DNA from: JAJEFO01 sp965209045
GTDB lineage: Bacteria > Pseudomonadota > Alphaproteobacteria > Rhodobacterales > Rhodobacteraceae
Assembly: GCA_965209045.1 (NCBI GenBank)
Contig: CBDBPW010000003.1
Span: 1,612,001 to 1,676,000 of the forward strand
Length of the DNA: 64,000 bases
Reading direction: 5' to 3'
Below are positions 23,352 to 31,515 of the stretch, in pieces (position 1 is the stretch's first letter; each line of letters begins with the position of its first letter). Position numbers and translations under genes: made by a program. The notes under the pieces are model-generated. The model was given only the letters and a program-made list of their open reading frames with translations. It was not told the origin of the DNA and ran no database searches.

Positions 23352-23369
23352 GGGATCCGGCGACGCAAA

Positions 23370-23396
23370 GCGGCAGGGCCCGTCGAGCCCTGCCGC
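23370..23396 (-). terminator. Intercistronic hairpin between dctP and the dehydratase gene
   Basis: A perfect 10-base-pair stem (GCGGCAGGGC / GCCCTGCCGC) with a 7-base loop lies just after the dctP stop on the minus strand and is followed there by TTT. It could act as a leaky terminator or 3' stabiliser that gives more binding protein than permease. Confidence 0.6.
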
Positions 23397-23421
23397 CAAT
23401 CAATTGCGAAGCGCCGACCGC

Positions 23422-24438
23422 CTACTGCATCGCGCCGATGCCGACCAGGAAGTCGATATGGCTTTGCAGAAGCGCCTTGGCTTCAGGAGTCGTGGCAAAC
23501 TCTTCCCAGCCTGCCTTCACGGCAACGCGGTACTTCGCGAGCTCTTCCGGGGTCCACTCGTAGAGATTCACGCCCTGCTCGCGCAGCTTGACCGCGTTCT
23601 GGGCATTCAAGACCTCGTTGATGGACGCGTTGTGCATCGCCAGTGCATCGATCGCGACGATCATGATCCGCTTGTGATGCTCCGGCATCGCGTCCCAGAT
23701 GTCCTTCCGGCAGGCCAGGTGGTCGGCCGGCATGGAATGGAAGCCCGGGAAGTTGGTGTGCTTGGCGATGTCATAGAGACCCAGGCCGATGTTGTTGGTC
23801 AGGTTCGCGGCATCGGCGCCATCGATGATGCCAGTCTCAAGAGCCGTGAAGATCTCGTTGAAGTCCATCACGATCGGCGAAGCTCCGAGATTGGAAAACA
23901 CCAAAGTTGACATGCCCGGGGGCGAACGGAACTTCCAGTTCTTGAAGTCGTCGACGCCGCGGATCGGGCGGGTTGACGAGAGCGATTCGGGACCCGGGAT
24001 CCACCAGCCCACGAACTCCATGTTGTGCTCGTTGTACAGTTCGTTGAGAGCGGCTCGCCCGTCCCCGTGCAGAAGCCAGGCCATCTGCTGGTAGGGATTG
24101 GCGTAGCCGCCCATGAGGTCGCCGGCGAACTGGAATGCCGGGTTCTTGCCGGTCTGGTACGAACCGCCTGTCATGTCGCAGTCGAGAATGCCGGTCGCGG
24201 CCGCATCGAAGGTTTCCGCCGACTTCACGACGGACGAGGCATAGAACATCTCGATCTCAATCTCGCCGTTCGACATGGCGGTGATGTCATCGATGTACTT
24301 TCCAGCCATCTGACCCGAGAGGGTCTCCTGGCTGAAGTGCGTCTGGATCCGCAGCTTCGTCTGAGCCGAAGCGGCCGTTGCCCCGATTGCAAGCGCCGCA
24401 ACCGACGCCGCGAGGATCATTCCTCTGGTGAGTTTCAT
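23422..24438 (-). CDS. dctP: TRAP transporter substrate-binding protein (DctP)
   Basis: A 338-residue periplasmic binding protein with a signal peptide (basic start, hydrophobic core, ASAQ cleavage near residue 26). The DctP fold is recognisable from LRIQTHFSQETLSG, the conserved KFRSPPGMS segment with the carboxylate-binding arginine, MDFNEIFTALETGIIDGADA and KHTNFPGFHS. The start is preceded by an AAGGGAGGAA site. A 131-base gap separates it from the upstream SDR gene. Confidence 0.93.
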   Translation of the reverse strand: MKLTRGMILAASVAALAIGATAASAQTKLRIQTHFSQETLSGQMAGKYIDDITAMSNGEIEIEMFYASSVVKSAETFDAAATGILDCDMTGGSYQTGKNPAFQFAGDLMGGYANPYQQMAWLLHGDGRAALNELYNEHNMEFVGWWIPGPESLSSTRPIRGVDDFKNWKFRSPPGMSTLVFSNLGASPIVMDFNEIFTALETGIIDGADAANLTNNIGLGLYDIAKHTNFPGFHSMPADHLACRKDIWDAMPEHHKRIMIVAIDALAMHNASINEVLNAQNAVKLREQGVNLYEWTPEELAKYRVAVKAGWEEFATTPEAKALLQSHIDFLVGIGAMQ

Positions 24439-24569
24439 TCTAGGATTCCTCCCTTGAGTGTTCCGCCCGGACTTTCCCTGACCTCCCTTTGGCCATGCGA
24501 GCGCCCGAGCCCGGTTTTGATGCCCGTAACGGCAAGATACTCGTCATCAACACGTTCAAACGCGCAGCC

Positions 24570-25340
24570 TTATCGTCCCATCCAGCCGCCGTCCACAACC
24601 AGAATTTCTCCGTTGACGAAATTTGACGCCGGCGACGCGAGAAAGACCACCGGTCCGGCAAAGTCCTCCGGATTTCCCCACCGTCCCTGCGGAATGCGCT
24701 CCAGGATGGCCTTCTGCCTGGCAGGATCATTCCTGAGCGCCTCGGTGTTGTCGGTTGCCACGTAGCCCGGCGCAATGGCGTTGACGTTGATTCCGCGGCC
24801 CGCCCACTCGTTCGCGAGGGCCTTGGTCAGTTGCGCGATCCCGCCCTTGGAAGCGGCATATCCTGGCACCGTTACCCCGCCCTGGAATGACAGCACCGAG
24901 GCCGTGAAAATGATCTTGCCACGGCCACGTTCGATCATGCCGCGACCGATTTCCCGGCTCAGGACGAACTGGGCCGAGAGATTCACCTCGATCACCTCGT
25001 CCCACCACTCGCTGGGGTGTTCCGCGGCGGGCTTGCGCCTGATGGTTCCGGCGTTGTTGACAAGGATGTCAGGCTCGACCCCGTCCCGGGCGAGGTCAGC
25101 AACAAGCGCGTTCAGGGCCGCACGATCCGCAAAGTCCGCCTGGTAGGCCGCGAAACTGCGTCCCAAGCCGGCAACGGCCACGCCGACCTCCGACCCCTCG
25201 CCCTCCAGGCTGGCGCTGACGCCGACGATGTCGGCGCCGGCAGAGGCAAGCGCCTCGGCCATGCCGCGTCCGATCCCGCGCCTTGCCCCGGTCACCAGCG
25301 CGGTCTTCCCCGTCAGGTCGAATGCGGAAAGAACGTTCAT
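24570..25340 (-). CDS. SDR-family dehydrogenase, KduD/gluconate-dehydrogenase-like
   Basis: A 256-residue classical short-chain dehydrogenase. The cofactor motif is TGARRGIGRG (18-26), the NNAG motif is at 95-98, and the catalytic Ser148, Tyr161 and Lys165 are present. It is closest in style to 2-deoxy-D-gluconate 3-dehydrogenase (KduD). In a cluster with two sugar-acid dehydratases it may oxidise a hydroxyl of a sugar acid or 2-keto-3-deoxy acid. It overlaps the upstream alcohol dehydrogenase gene by 4 bases. Confidence 0.9.
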   Translation of the reverse strand: MNVLSAFDLTGKTALVTGARRGIGRGMAEALASAGADIVGVSASLEGEGSEVGVAVAGLGRSFAAYQADFADRAALNALVADLARDGVEPDILVNNAGTIRRKPAAEHPSEWWDEVIEVNLSAQFVLSREIGRGMIERGRGKIIFTASVLSFQGGVTVPGYAASKGGIAQLTKALANEWAGRGINVNAIAPGYVATDNTEALRNDPARQKAILERIPQGRWGNPEDFAGPVVFLASPASNFVNGEILVVDGGWMGR

Positions 25341-26374
25341 CCGGAGTCTCCAACCTTGATGAGGCTCTTCAACGCCTTCGGACTGCTGTCCATGGCCTCG
25401 AATGCTGCCTGGATTCCTGGCAACGGACTGACATCCGTTATGACCGTGTCCGCATCTATTCCGCCACCGGCGACAAGCGCGATGGCCTGTTCGTAGTCTT
25501 CCGGCTCGTAAACGCGTGCGCCCAGGAGATCAAGCTCACGCCAGAAGAACTGGAAAAGGTCGATCTGCGGCTTCCGGGCGTGGATTGCCACCATGACGAT
25601 CCGTGCCCGCGTGGCTGCGCAGGCCGTCATTGCGTCGACCCCTGCTTGCGTGCCCGAAACTTCGAAAACGACATCCGCGCCCTTTTGGCCGGTGCGTTCG
25701 TTGACCTGCGCCGACAGGTCGTCCTCTGCCGGATTGACCACGTCGAACCCGAGCTTGCGCGCGATCTCGATGCGGTGCGGGTTCACCTCGGAGAGCACGA
25801 CCCTTCCGCCGCGTTCGCGCGCGACCATCGCGCAGAGAATCCCGATCGGTCCACCACCGATGACAAGCGCGTCCTCGCCCGGTCCCAGTGCAGAGCGCCG
25901 CACGTCGTGGCAGGCGACGGCGACTGGCTCGACAAGCGCCGCGTGATCCATCCGCAGGTCGTCCGGCACGGCATGGAGCGTGTGTGCCGGCACGTTCCAG
26001 ATCTCCTGCATTGCGCCGTCCGTATCGAGCCCGAGAAACTGCAAGTTGTGGCAGATGTGCTCATGACCCGCCGTGCATGCCGGGCACTCATTGCAATGGT
26101 CCAGAGGCCGCACCACCACCTTCTGACCGACGCAAACGTCCGACACGCCCCCCCCGATGGCCGCGACGGATCCGGACATCTCGTGGCCGATCACGCGATT
26201 CAGGCCGACCCGTGCATCCATGTTTCCGTGAAAGACATGCATGTCGGTTCCGCATATCCCGCAGTAGGCAACGCGAACCGCGACCTCGCCAGGTCCGGGA
26301 TCGATTGCGCGCCTGGTCTCGACGGCGAAGGACCTGTTCCCCCGGTAGAATGCTGCCGTGACTTCCTTGCTCAT
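25337..26374 (-). CDS. Zinc-dependent medium-chain alcohol dehydrogenase
   Basis: A 345-residue MDR enzyme. The catalytic zinc ligands are Cys41 (GICGTD) and the His64-Glu65 pair (IGHEMSG). The structural zinc cysteines are Cys94, Cys97, Cys100 and Cys108, and the Rossmann motif is VIGGGPIGILCAM. It resembles sorbitol, threonine or L-galactonate/idonate 5-dehydrogenases, so a sugar alcohol or aldonate is the likely substrate. It overlaps its neighbours on both sides by 4 bases. Confidence 0.92.
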   Translation of the reverse strand: MSKEVTAAFYRGNRSFAVETRRAIDPGPGEVAVRVAYCGICGTDMHVFHGNMDARVGLNRVIGHEMSGSVAAIGGGVSDVCVGQKVVVRPLDHCNECPACTAGHEHICHNLQFLGLDTDGAMQEIWNVPAHTLHAVPDDLRMDHAALVEPVAVACHDVRRSALGPGEDALVIGGGPIGILCAMVARERGGRVVLSEVNPHRIEIARKLGFDVVNPAEDDLSAQVNERTGQKGADVVFEVSGTQAGVDAMTACAATRARIVMVAIHARKPQIDLFQFFWRELDLLGARVYEPEDYEQAIALVAGGGIDADTVITDVSPLPGIQAAFEAMDSSPKALKSLIKVGDSG

Positions 26375-27495
26375 GCCGCCTTGCCCGCTCTCGAGTCCCG
26401 GTCCGCAGCGCCATGCGCGGCCTCAAGCTTCGCCCAGTCGAAGGAAACGCCAATGCCCGGCTCGTTCGGAACAACGGCAAGGTGATCCTCCATGACGAGC
26501 GGACGGTGCGTGTACTCGTCTATGGGAAAGCTGTGCACTTCAAGCCAGCCCGCGTTGGGACGCGCCGACACCAGGCTGACGTGAAGCTCCTGCATGCCGT
26601 GGCTGCAGACCGGAATGCCGTGCCGTTCGCTCAGTTCCGCAACCCGGAGCCAGCCGGTGATGCCGCCGCAATTCGAGGCGTCGGGCTGCATGTAGCTCAG
26701 CCCGGCTTCGCGGCACGCGTGCTCGAATTCGTGAATCGTGTGCAGGTTCTCGCCCATCGCCAGCGGCACGCCCGTTGCCTCCGCGATCCTGGCATATCCC
26801 GCGTAGTCGTCGGGAATGACCGGCTCCTCGAACCAGAGGATGTCATGTTCGGCAAATGCGAACGCGGCCTTGATCGCCTCGGGCACGGAGAACGCGTAAT
26901 TTGCGTCCACCATGAAAGTGCGGTCTGGCCCGAGCACCTCCCGGACGGCGTGTACACGATCGACGTCAGTCGACAGTTCCGGCTGGCCCACCTTGATCTT
27001 CACGGCGTTGAATCCCGCATCGACGAATCCCTCGGTCTGCCGGATGAGCCTGTCGAGCGAGAAATTCAGGTCGATGCCTCCGCGATAGGCCTTGCAACGA
27101 TCTCCTGCCCCGCCGGCCACCTTCCAGAGTGGCTCTCCGGCCGCCTTGCAGCGGAGATCCCACAGCGCGATGTCGACGGCGGAAATCGCGAACGACGCCA
27201 CGCCTCCCCGGGCCACGTAGTGAACATGCAATTGCATGGCATCGTGGAGCGTCTCGACCTGGGCGGCATCCAGACCGGCCAGAAAGGGTGCCAGGTCGTG
27301 CTCGATCATCGCCACGATGGCCTGTCCGCCCCTGCCGCCGGTATAGGTGTATCCGGTTCCTTCCTGGCCATCGCTTGTCCGAACCGTGACCGTGACAAGC
27401 TCGAAATTCGTGTGGTCGCCATGCTTTGCATCGGTCAGCACTTCCGCAAGCGGAACGGCAAAGCGCCGGACGGATACGTCTGAGATGATCGGCAT
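26371..27495 (-). CDS. Enolase-superfamily sugar-acid dehydratase, talarate/galactarate-dehydratase-like
   Basis: A 374-residue mandelate-racemase-type enzyme. Lys166-x-Lys168, metal ligands Asp197 (MVDANYAF), Glu223 (WFEEPV) and Glu249 (GENLHT), the Asp272 of QPDASNCGG and the catalytic His299 (SHGMQELHVSL) are all present. The histidine segment and NAGWLEVHSFPID resemble L-talarate/galactarate dehydratases. ATG at 27495 with GGGGA six bases upstream is preferred to the ATG four codons earlier. It heads the minus-strand cluster and is divergent from the GntR gene, with operator-like sites in between. Confidence 0.9.
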   Translation of the reverse strand: MPIISDVSVRRFAVPLAEVLTDAKHGDHTNFELVTVTVRTSDGQEGTGYTYTGGRGGQAIVAMIEHDLAPFLAGLDAAQVETLHDAMQLHVHYVARGGVASFAISAVDIALWDLRCKAAGEPLWKVAGGAGDRCKAYRGGIDLNFSLDRLIRQTEGFVDAGFNAVKIKVGQPELSTDVDRVHAVREVLGPDRTFMVDANYAFSVPEAIKAAFAFAEHDILWFEEPVIPDDYAGYARIAEATGVPLAMGENLHTIHEFEHACREAGLSYMQPDASNCGGITGWLRVAELSERHGIPVCSHGMQELHVSLVSARPNAGWLEVHSFPIDEYTHRPLVMEDHLAVVPNEPGIGVSFDWAKLEAAHGAADRDSRAGKAA

Positions 27496-27545
27496 GCGCG
27501 TCCCCAAGCGGCATGTGCCCTGATCATTGCAAGGCTCAATTCAAT

Positions 27546-27559
27546 TTGGTATGACAAAA
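27546..27559 (-). promoter_or_regulatory. GntR (FadR/FCD) operator-like site 1
   Basis: TTGGTATGACAAAA is matched at 13 of 14 positions by the reverse complement of the site at 27621-27634. The GTATGAC core is typical of FCD-subfamily GntR operators. It lies close to the start of the dehydratase operon and could block its promoter. Confidence 0.5.
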
Positions 27560-27583
27560 ATGTACTATCTTGTCCAGCACTTC

Positions 27584-27602
27584 TTTTGCAAAGCTTGCAA
27601 AA
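27584..27602. promoter_or_regulatory. Perfect 8-3-8 palindrome in the divergent promoter region
   Basis: TTTTGCAA, three bases, TTGCAAAA. It lies midway between the two GntR-like sites. The symmetry suits a dimeric regulator (LacI-type operators often carry TTGCAA half-sites), but no such regulator is in the window. Confidence 0.4.
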
Positions 27603-27620
27603 CAAGAAATCTTCGCGCAG

Positions 27621-27634
27621 TTTTGTCATACTAA
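27621..27634 (+). promoter_or_regulatory. GntR (FadR/FCD) operator-like site 2
   Basis: TTTTGTCATACTAA is the inverted partner of site 1, 61 bases away and just before the gntR start. This suggests autoregulation plus repression of both arms. Confidence 0.5.
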
Positions 27635-27648
27635 ACAAGTTCTGGTGG

Positions 27649-28365
27649 ATGACTGAAGAGAGGAATCCAGACGCACGCGCCCGCGCTGCGGACAACCTGG
27701 TCTCGATATTCGAGCTGCAGATCATCGACGGCACCCTCGCCGTCGGCAAGCCGTTGCCGCCCGAACGCGAGATCATGCAGTCCTTTGGCGTCAGCCGCAC
27801 CGTCGTTCGCGAAGCTGTGCAGACTCTTGCCGTCAAGGGGCTTGTCAACGCCCGGCCGCGATTCCGGCCCGTCGTGCGAACGCCGGGCTACGATGCCGCC
27901 ATCGAGGCCGTCGGCTCGGTCGTCAACCGTCTCCTGACTGTCCCGGGCGGTGTGAGAAACCTCTTCGAGCTTCGCATCATGATGGAAGCGGCCCTTGTCC
28001 GCGACGCGGCGCTGCATGCCGACAAGAATCACGTTGCGCGAATAAAGCAGGCCCTGGATGACAACGAAGCGGCACTCGGCGATTCCGAGCGCTTCTTCGA
28101 GACCGACGTTGCCTTCCACCGTGTTCTCTACGAAGTTCCCGCCAATCCCGTGCTGCCGCCGATTCACCAAGCCTATACGGACTGGCTGTCGAGCCACTGG
28201 ACGCGAATGCCGCAGGATCCGGAGCGCAATCACGTGAACTTCAAGGCGCATGGCAAGATCTTCCAGATGATCCTCTTCCGAGATCCCGACGCAGCCGAGC
28301 GCGCGCTCCGCGACCATCTTGACGAGGCGTGGAACCAGGTGCGCCTCACCTTTGCGGAAGCTTGA
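27649..28365 (+). CDS. GntR-family transcriptional regulator, FCD type
   Basis: A 238-residue regulator. The N-terminal winged helix is visible as GTLAVGKPLPPEREIMQSFG followed by SRTVVREAVQTL. A C-terminal all-helical FCD ligand and metal domain (FELRIMMEAALVRDAAL, AFHRVLYEV) follows, as in UxuR/ExuR/LgoR-type sensors of sugar acids. The start is uncertain: ATG at 27649 is used, although a TTG further upstream is open. It is divergent from the dehydratase cluster and six bases before the sugar kinase gene, so it probably controls both. Confidence 0.88.
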   Translation: MTEERNPDARARAADNLVSIFELQIIDGTLAVGKPLPPEREIMQSFGVSRTVVREAVQTLAVKGLVNARPRFRPVVRTPGYDAAIEAVGSVVNRLLTVPGGVRNLFELRIMMEAALVRDAALHADKNHVARIKQALDDNEAALGDSERFFETDVAFHRVLYEVPANPVLPPIHQAYTDWLSSHWTRMPQDPERNHVNFKAHGKIFQMILFRDPDAAERALRDHLDEAWNQVRLTFAEA

Positions 28366-28370
28366 GATCC

Positions 28371-29279
28371 GTGGGCCGGCTTTCCCGGATAGCATGCATC
28401 GGCGAAGTGATGATCGAGCTCATCGCGGGCGACGGCAACGCGGCCGAATTGAACGTGGCGGGCGACACCTACAACACTGCGGCCTATCTCAAGCGCATCG
28501 CGCCGGGACTGGACGTCGAATACGTCACGGTCCTCGGCAAGGACCCGTTCTCCGACCGCATCGTCCGCGACATGGAGGCAAGGGGCATCCGCGCCACGGC
28601 CGTCGCCCGGCATCCTGGTCGAATGCCCGGCCTCTACGCGATCGAGACCGATGCCGCCGGCGAGCGAAGCTTTGCATACTGGCGTTCGTCCTCTGCGGCA
28701 CGGACGCTGTTTGACGCGGACGGTCGCGACCCGGCGGATGTCCTCGCCGGTCACGATCTCGTTCTGCTCTCGGGGATTTCGCTTGCGATTCTGTCAGGCG
28801 GCGCGGCGCGGGACCGCCTGCGGGATGCACTGGAAGGATTTCGGGCGAACGGCGGGCTGATTGCATTCGACAGCAACTACCGCCCGCATCTCTGGGACGA
28901 CCTCGAAGTTGCCCGCGCCGAGACGGAAAGGTTCTGGCGATGCACCGACATTGGTCTTCCTTCGGTCGATGACGAAATGGCGCTCTTCGGCGATGCGGAC
29001 AGCGCGGAGGTCATGGCCCGGCTCCGATCATGGGGCATCTCGCACGGGGCTCTGAAACGCGGGGAGGCCGGACCAACGGACCTGGGACCGGAAGGGCACG
29101 CCCTGAACGTGCCGGTTGCCGAAAACGTCTTGGACACGACGGCGGCAGGCGACAGTTTCAACGCGGGCTACCTTGCGGCAACGGCCACCGGACACTCGGC
29201 GCGCGAGGCAATGAAAGCCGGGCACTCCCTCGCGCTAAAGGTCATCGGCAAGCGAGGCGCAATCGTGGACATCGACTGA
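28371..29279 (+). CDS. kdgK: PfkB-family sugar kinase, 2-keto-3-deoxygluconate kinase-like
   Basis: A 302-residue ribokinase-family enzyme. The sugar-binding motif is GDTYNTAAYLKR near residue 30 and the ATP/catalytic-base motif is DTTAAGDSFNAGYL near residue 265, containing the catalytic Asp. KdgK phosphorylates 2-keto-3-deoxygluconate to KDPG, the logical product sink for the dehydratases of this cluster. GTG at 28371 is taken as the start, six bases after gntR. An upstream in-frame extension lies inside gntR. Specificity for KDG rather than another ketose is inferred from context. Confidence 0.85.
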   Translation: MGRLSRIACIGEVMIELIAGDGNAAELNVAGDTYNTAAYLKRIAPGLDVEYVTVLGKDPFSDRIVRDMEARGIRATAVARHPGRMPGLYAIETDAAGERSFAYWRSSSAARTLFDADGRDPADVLAGHDLVLLSGISLAILSGGAARDRLRDALEGFRANGGLIAFDSNYRPHLWDDLEVARAETERFWRCTDIGLPSVDDEMALFGDADSAEVMARLRSWGISHGALKRGEAGPTDLGPEGHALNVPVAENVLDTTAAGDSFNAGYLAATATGHSAREAMKAGHSLALKVIGKRGAIVDID

Positions 29280-29882
29280 ACGTGGTGCCGTCGATGCGCG
29301 CCGCTGCCAACGAAGCGCGAACCTCGCAACGCCCTGCGGATCTCTTGACGAGAGGCGTCGGGGCGGGAGGCACGCCCTCGATCGCCCCTGCAGGAACAGT
29401 TCGACAACGTGGCATTGCGGACCCGGAGCCGGCATGCTCCGTGCGTGCCCGGACGCTCGAACGGCGTCACCTTCGGGAGCATCGGCTCCCCAAGGCGAAC
29501 GCTGCCCTCCGAGACCCGAACGCGAATGCCTCTCTCCGATGATCCTTGGGGTGCCAAGCTCGTCGCGATAGCGGTCCAGGAATTGTGGCAAGCCCAGACA
29601 GGATCCCTGTTTCGTTGGTCGAAACGGCGAGAATCGAACTCGCAACCCTTGCCCTCCCAAGGCGATTGGGCCGTTCGAGGCGACCCGACTTTCCGCTGCC
29701 TCTTGACGTGGCGTTTGGGGCGAAGCGTCCGAATCCAGGAACTTCGCCGCGATGACGTTGCAGACATTGAGGCGCCGGTGTCGACGAGGGTCGGACGCGT
29801 GTTGTGCCCGATGCGCGCCAATAGTAAGGAACAAGCGCTGAAATGACTTTAGCCATTTGGTCCAATCCCAAGGAGGGAAACA
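29280..29882. other. 603-base stretch between kdgK and the second TRAP operon
   Basis: No supported protein gene. A tRNA-Pro-like sequence lies at 29616-29695 on the minus strand, with a small palindrome (ACAGG ATC CCTGT) just beyond its CCA end. The remaining open frames are arginine-rich shadows. Confidence 0.45.
29616..29695 (-). tRNA. Atypical tRNA-Pro-like sequence (anticodon GGG or UGG), possibly a pseudo-tRNA
   Basis: Read on the minus strand, 80 bases fold as a cloverleaf. The acceptor is CGGAAAG with CGTTTCG (six of seven pairs), the D-stem is GGGTC/GGCCC, and the anticodon stem TCGCC/GGCAA has four of five pairs around loop TTGGGAG. The T-stem GCGAG/CTCGC is perfect, with the standard TTCGATT loop. 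A discriminator A and an encoded CCA complete it. C1-G72 with A73 fits bacterial proline tRNA identity. The D-loop (GCCTCGAAC) lacks the usual GG and the connector before the anticodon stem has one extra base, so it may be decayed. The 3' half alone is fully canonical. Confidence 0.45.
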
Positions 29883-30896
29883 ATGAACTCAAGACTGAAC
29901 CGCCGCGCCGCTCTTGCGGCGCTTGGCGCCGTCGGCCTGGCGGCTGGCATCGCGGCGCCGGCATTTGCCGACAGCGACAAGATTCTCTTGCGCATGTCGA
30001 CCCCGGCTTCGGCTGGCGACCAGCGTTCGATCGCGCTGGAAGAGGTGTTTGGCCCGGCCGTGTCCGAATTTGCCACCTACGAGCCGCACTACAACGGCTC
30101 GCTGATCGCGCAGAATGCCGAGCTTGAAGCCATCGCGTCCGGCGACCTGGAGATGTCGATCGCCTCGGCACAAGAGCTGTCGCAGTTCTTCCCCGAGTTC
30201 TCGATCTTTGCCACCGGCTATGTTCACCAGGATGCCGTGCACCAGGTGCGCGTGTTCAACGACCCGCTGATGGCACCGTTCAAGCAGAAGGCCGAGGACG
30301 AGCTTGGCGTCAAGTTGCTGAGCGTCATGTATCTGGGCAAGCGTCACGTGAACCTGCGCCAGACCAAGGAAGAACTGACCGTGATGACACCTGCCGATCT
30401 GGCCGGCGTGAATCTTCGGATGCCTGGCACCGATGCATGGCAGTTCCTGGGCAAGGCATTGGGCGCAAACCCGACGCCGATGGCCTTCACCGAGGTCTAC
30501 ACCGCGCTGTCGACGGGGTCGGTCGATGGACAGGACAATCCGCTTCCCACGGTGGTCGATGCCAAGTTCTACGAGGTCACGAACCAGATCATCCTGACCT
30601 CGCACCTTGTCGACCTGAACTACGTCGCGTTTTCCAAGGCGGTTTGGGACGAACTGACCCCGGAGCAGCAGGTCACGGTTCAGGCCGCTGCAGACGCCGC
30701 AGCAGCTGTCGGTCGCCTGCGCCAACTCGACCTGGAAAACTCGCTGGCTTCGTTCATCCGAGAGCAAGGCGTCGAGATCTACGAGCCCGACCAGGCCGCA
30801 TTCCGCAACCACGTACAGTCGATGTACCTGGGCACGGATGCTTCGGCCGATTGGCCGGAGGGCGTGCTGGAAAGAATCAACGCTCTCGGCAACTAG
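29883..30896 (+). CDS. dctP: TRAP transporter substrate-binding protein (DctP), second system
   Basis: A 337-residue periplasmic binding protein preceded by a strong AAGGAGGG site. The signal peptide has a twin-arginine-like NRRAALAALG start and an APAFAD cleavage region. DctP features are GVNLRMPGTDAWQFLGKALGA with the substrate-binding arginine, MAFTEVYTALSTGSVDGQDNP and YEVTNQIILTSH. It opens a dctP-dctQ-dctM operon downstream of the GntR and kinase genes, so it may import the same class of sugar acid as the first TRAP system or another isomer. Confidence 0.94.
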   Translation: MNSRLNRRAALAALGAVGLAAGIAAPAFADSDKILLRMSTPASAGDQRSIALEEVFGPAVSEFATYEPHYNGSLIAQNAELEAIASGDLEMSIASAQELSQFFPEFSIFATGYVHQDAVHQVRVFNDPLMAPFKQKAEDELGVKLLSVMYLGKRHVNLRQTKEELTVMTPADLAGVNLRMPGTDAWQFLGKALGANPTPMAFTEVYTALSTGSVDGQDNPLPTVVDAKFYEVTNQIILTSHLVDLNYVAFSKAVWDELTPEQQVTVQAAADAAAAVGRLRQLDLENSLASFIREQGVEIYEPDQAAFRNHVQSMYLGTDASADWPEGVLERINALGN

Positions 30897-30921
30897 TCGG
30901 AGAACGGCGGAGCGGGATCCC

Positions 30922-31515
30922 TTGAATCCAATGCTCGGATGGATCACCCGCGGGACAGAATTCGTGGCGGCCATGATGATGGCCGCCATGTTTGCAACCT
31001 TCATCTTGCAGGTCACCGTGCGCTACACGGCGCGCACCGAATGGATCGCCGAAACGATTCCGTTCCTTGATCCGAACGCCTACGGCTGGACGCTGGAATT
31101 CTGCCTCCTGATGTGGGTCTGGATCGTGTTCTGGGGCAACGCCTTCGTTGTGCGCCAGCGCGATCACGTGATCTTCGACATCGTCTACACCAGCGTGAGC
31201 CCCCAGTTGCGAAAGTGGTTCGCGATCGTTGCGGCGATGGCCGTCTGCGTCGGACTTCTGGTGTCAGTTGAGCCGACCTGGGACAAGTTCCACATCCTGC
31301 GCTTGAAGAAGACGCCAACCCTGTCCAACGTCTTCGGCGACTGGATCCGGGTGCGCCACATCTACTCGATCTACGTCGCGTTCCTGGTGATCGTGGCGCT
31401 TCGCTACGCCTGGCGCACATGGGACATCGTCCGCAACGGCGCGGAATCCGATCTGCACCACTACGACGAACTGGCCGGCAGCCCTGACGAGCGGCCCGGG
31501 GCAGACCCGAGATGA
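30922..31515 (+). CDS. dctQ: TRAP transporter small permease (DctQ), second system
   Basis: About 197 residues with four hydrophobic helices. The core segments FILQVTVRYTAR, EFCLLMWVWIVFWGNAFVVRQRDHVIFD and YVAFLVIVALRYAWRT are typical of DctQ. TTG at 30922 has GGAG nine bases upstream; ATG at 30931 is the alternative. The stop overlaps the dctM start by four bases. Confidence 0.88.
   Translation: MNPMLGWITRGTEFVAAMMMAAMFATFILQVTVRYTARTEWIAETIPFLDPNAYGWTLEFCLLMWVWIVFWGNAFVVRQRDHVIFDIVYTSVSPQLRKWFAIVAAMAVCVGLLVSVEPTWDKFHILRLKKTPTLSNVFGDWIRVRHIYSIYVAFLVIVALRYAWRTWDIVRNGAESDLHHYDELAGSPDERPGADPR

Noticed and set aside
22407..23591. Long plus-strand frames opposite the first dehydratase gene
   Set aside because: Mirror frames of a GC-rich coding gene; composition not protein-like.
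29605..29640. Integrase remnant next to the tRNA-like sequence
   Set aside because: A short frame has integrase-like wording but no catalytic Arg-His-Arg-Tyr pattern.
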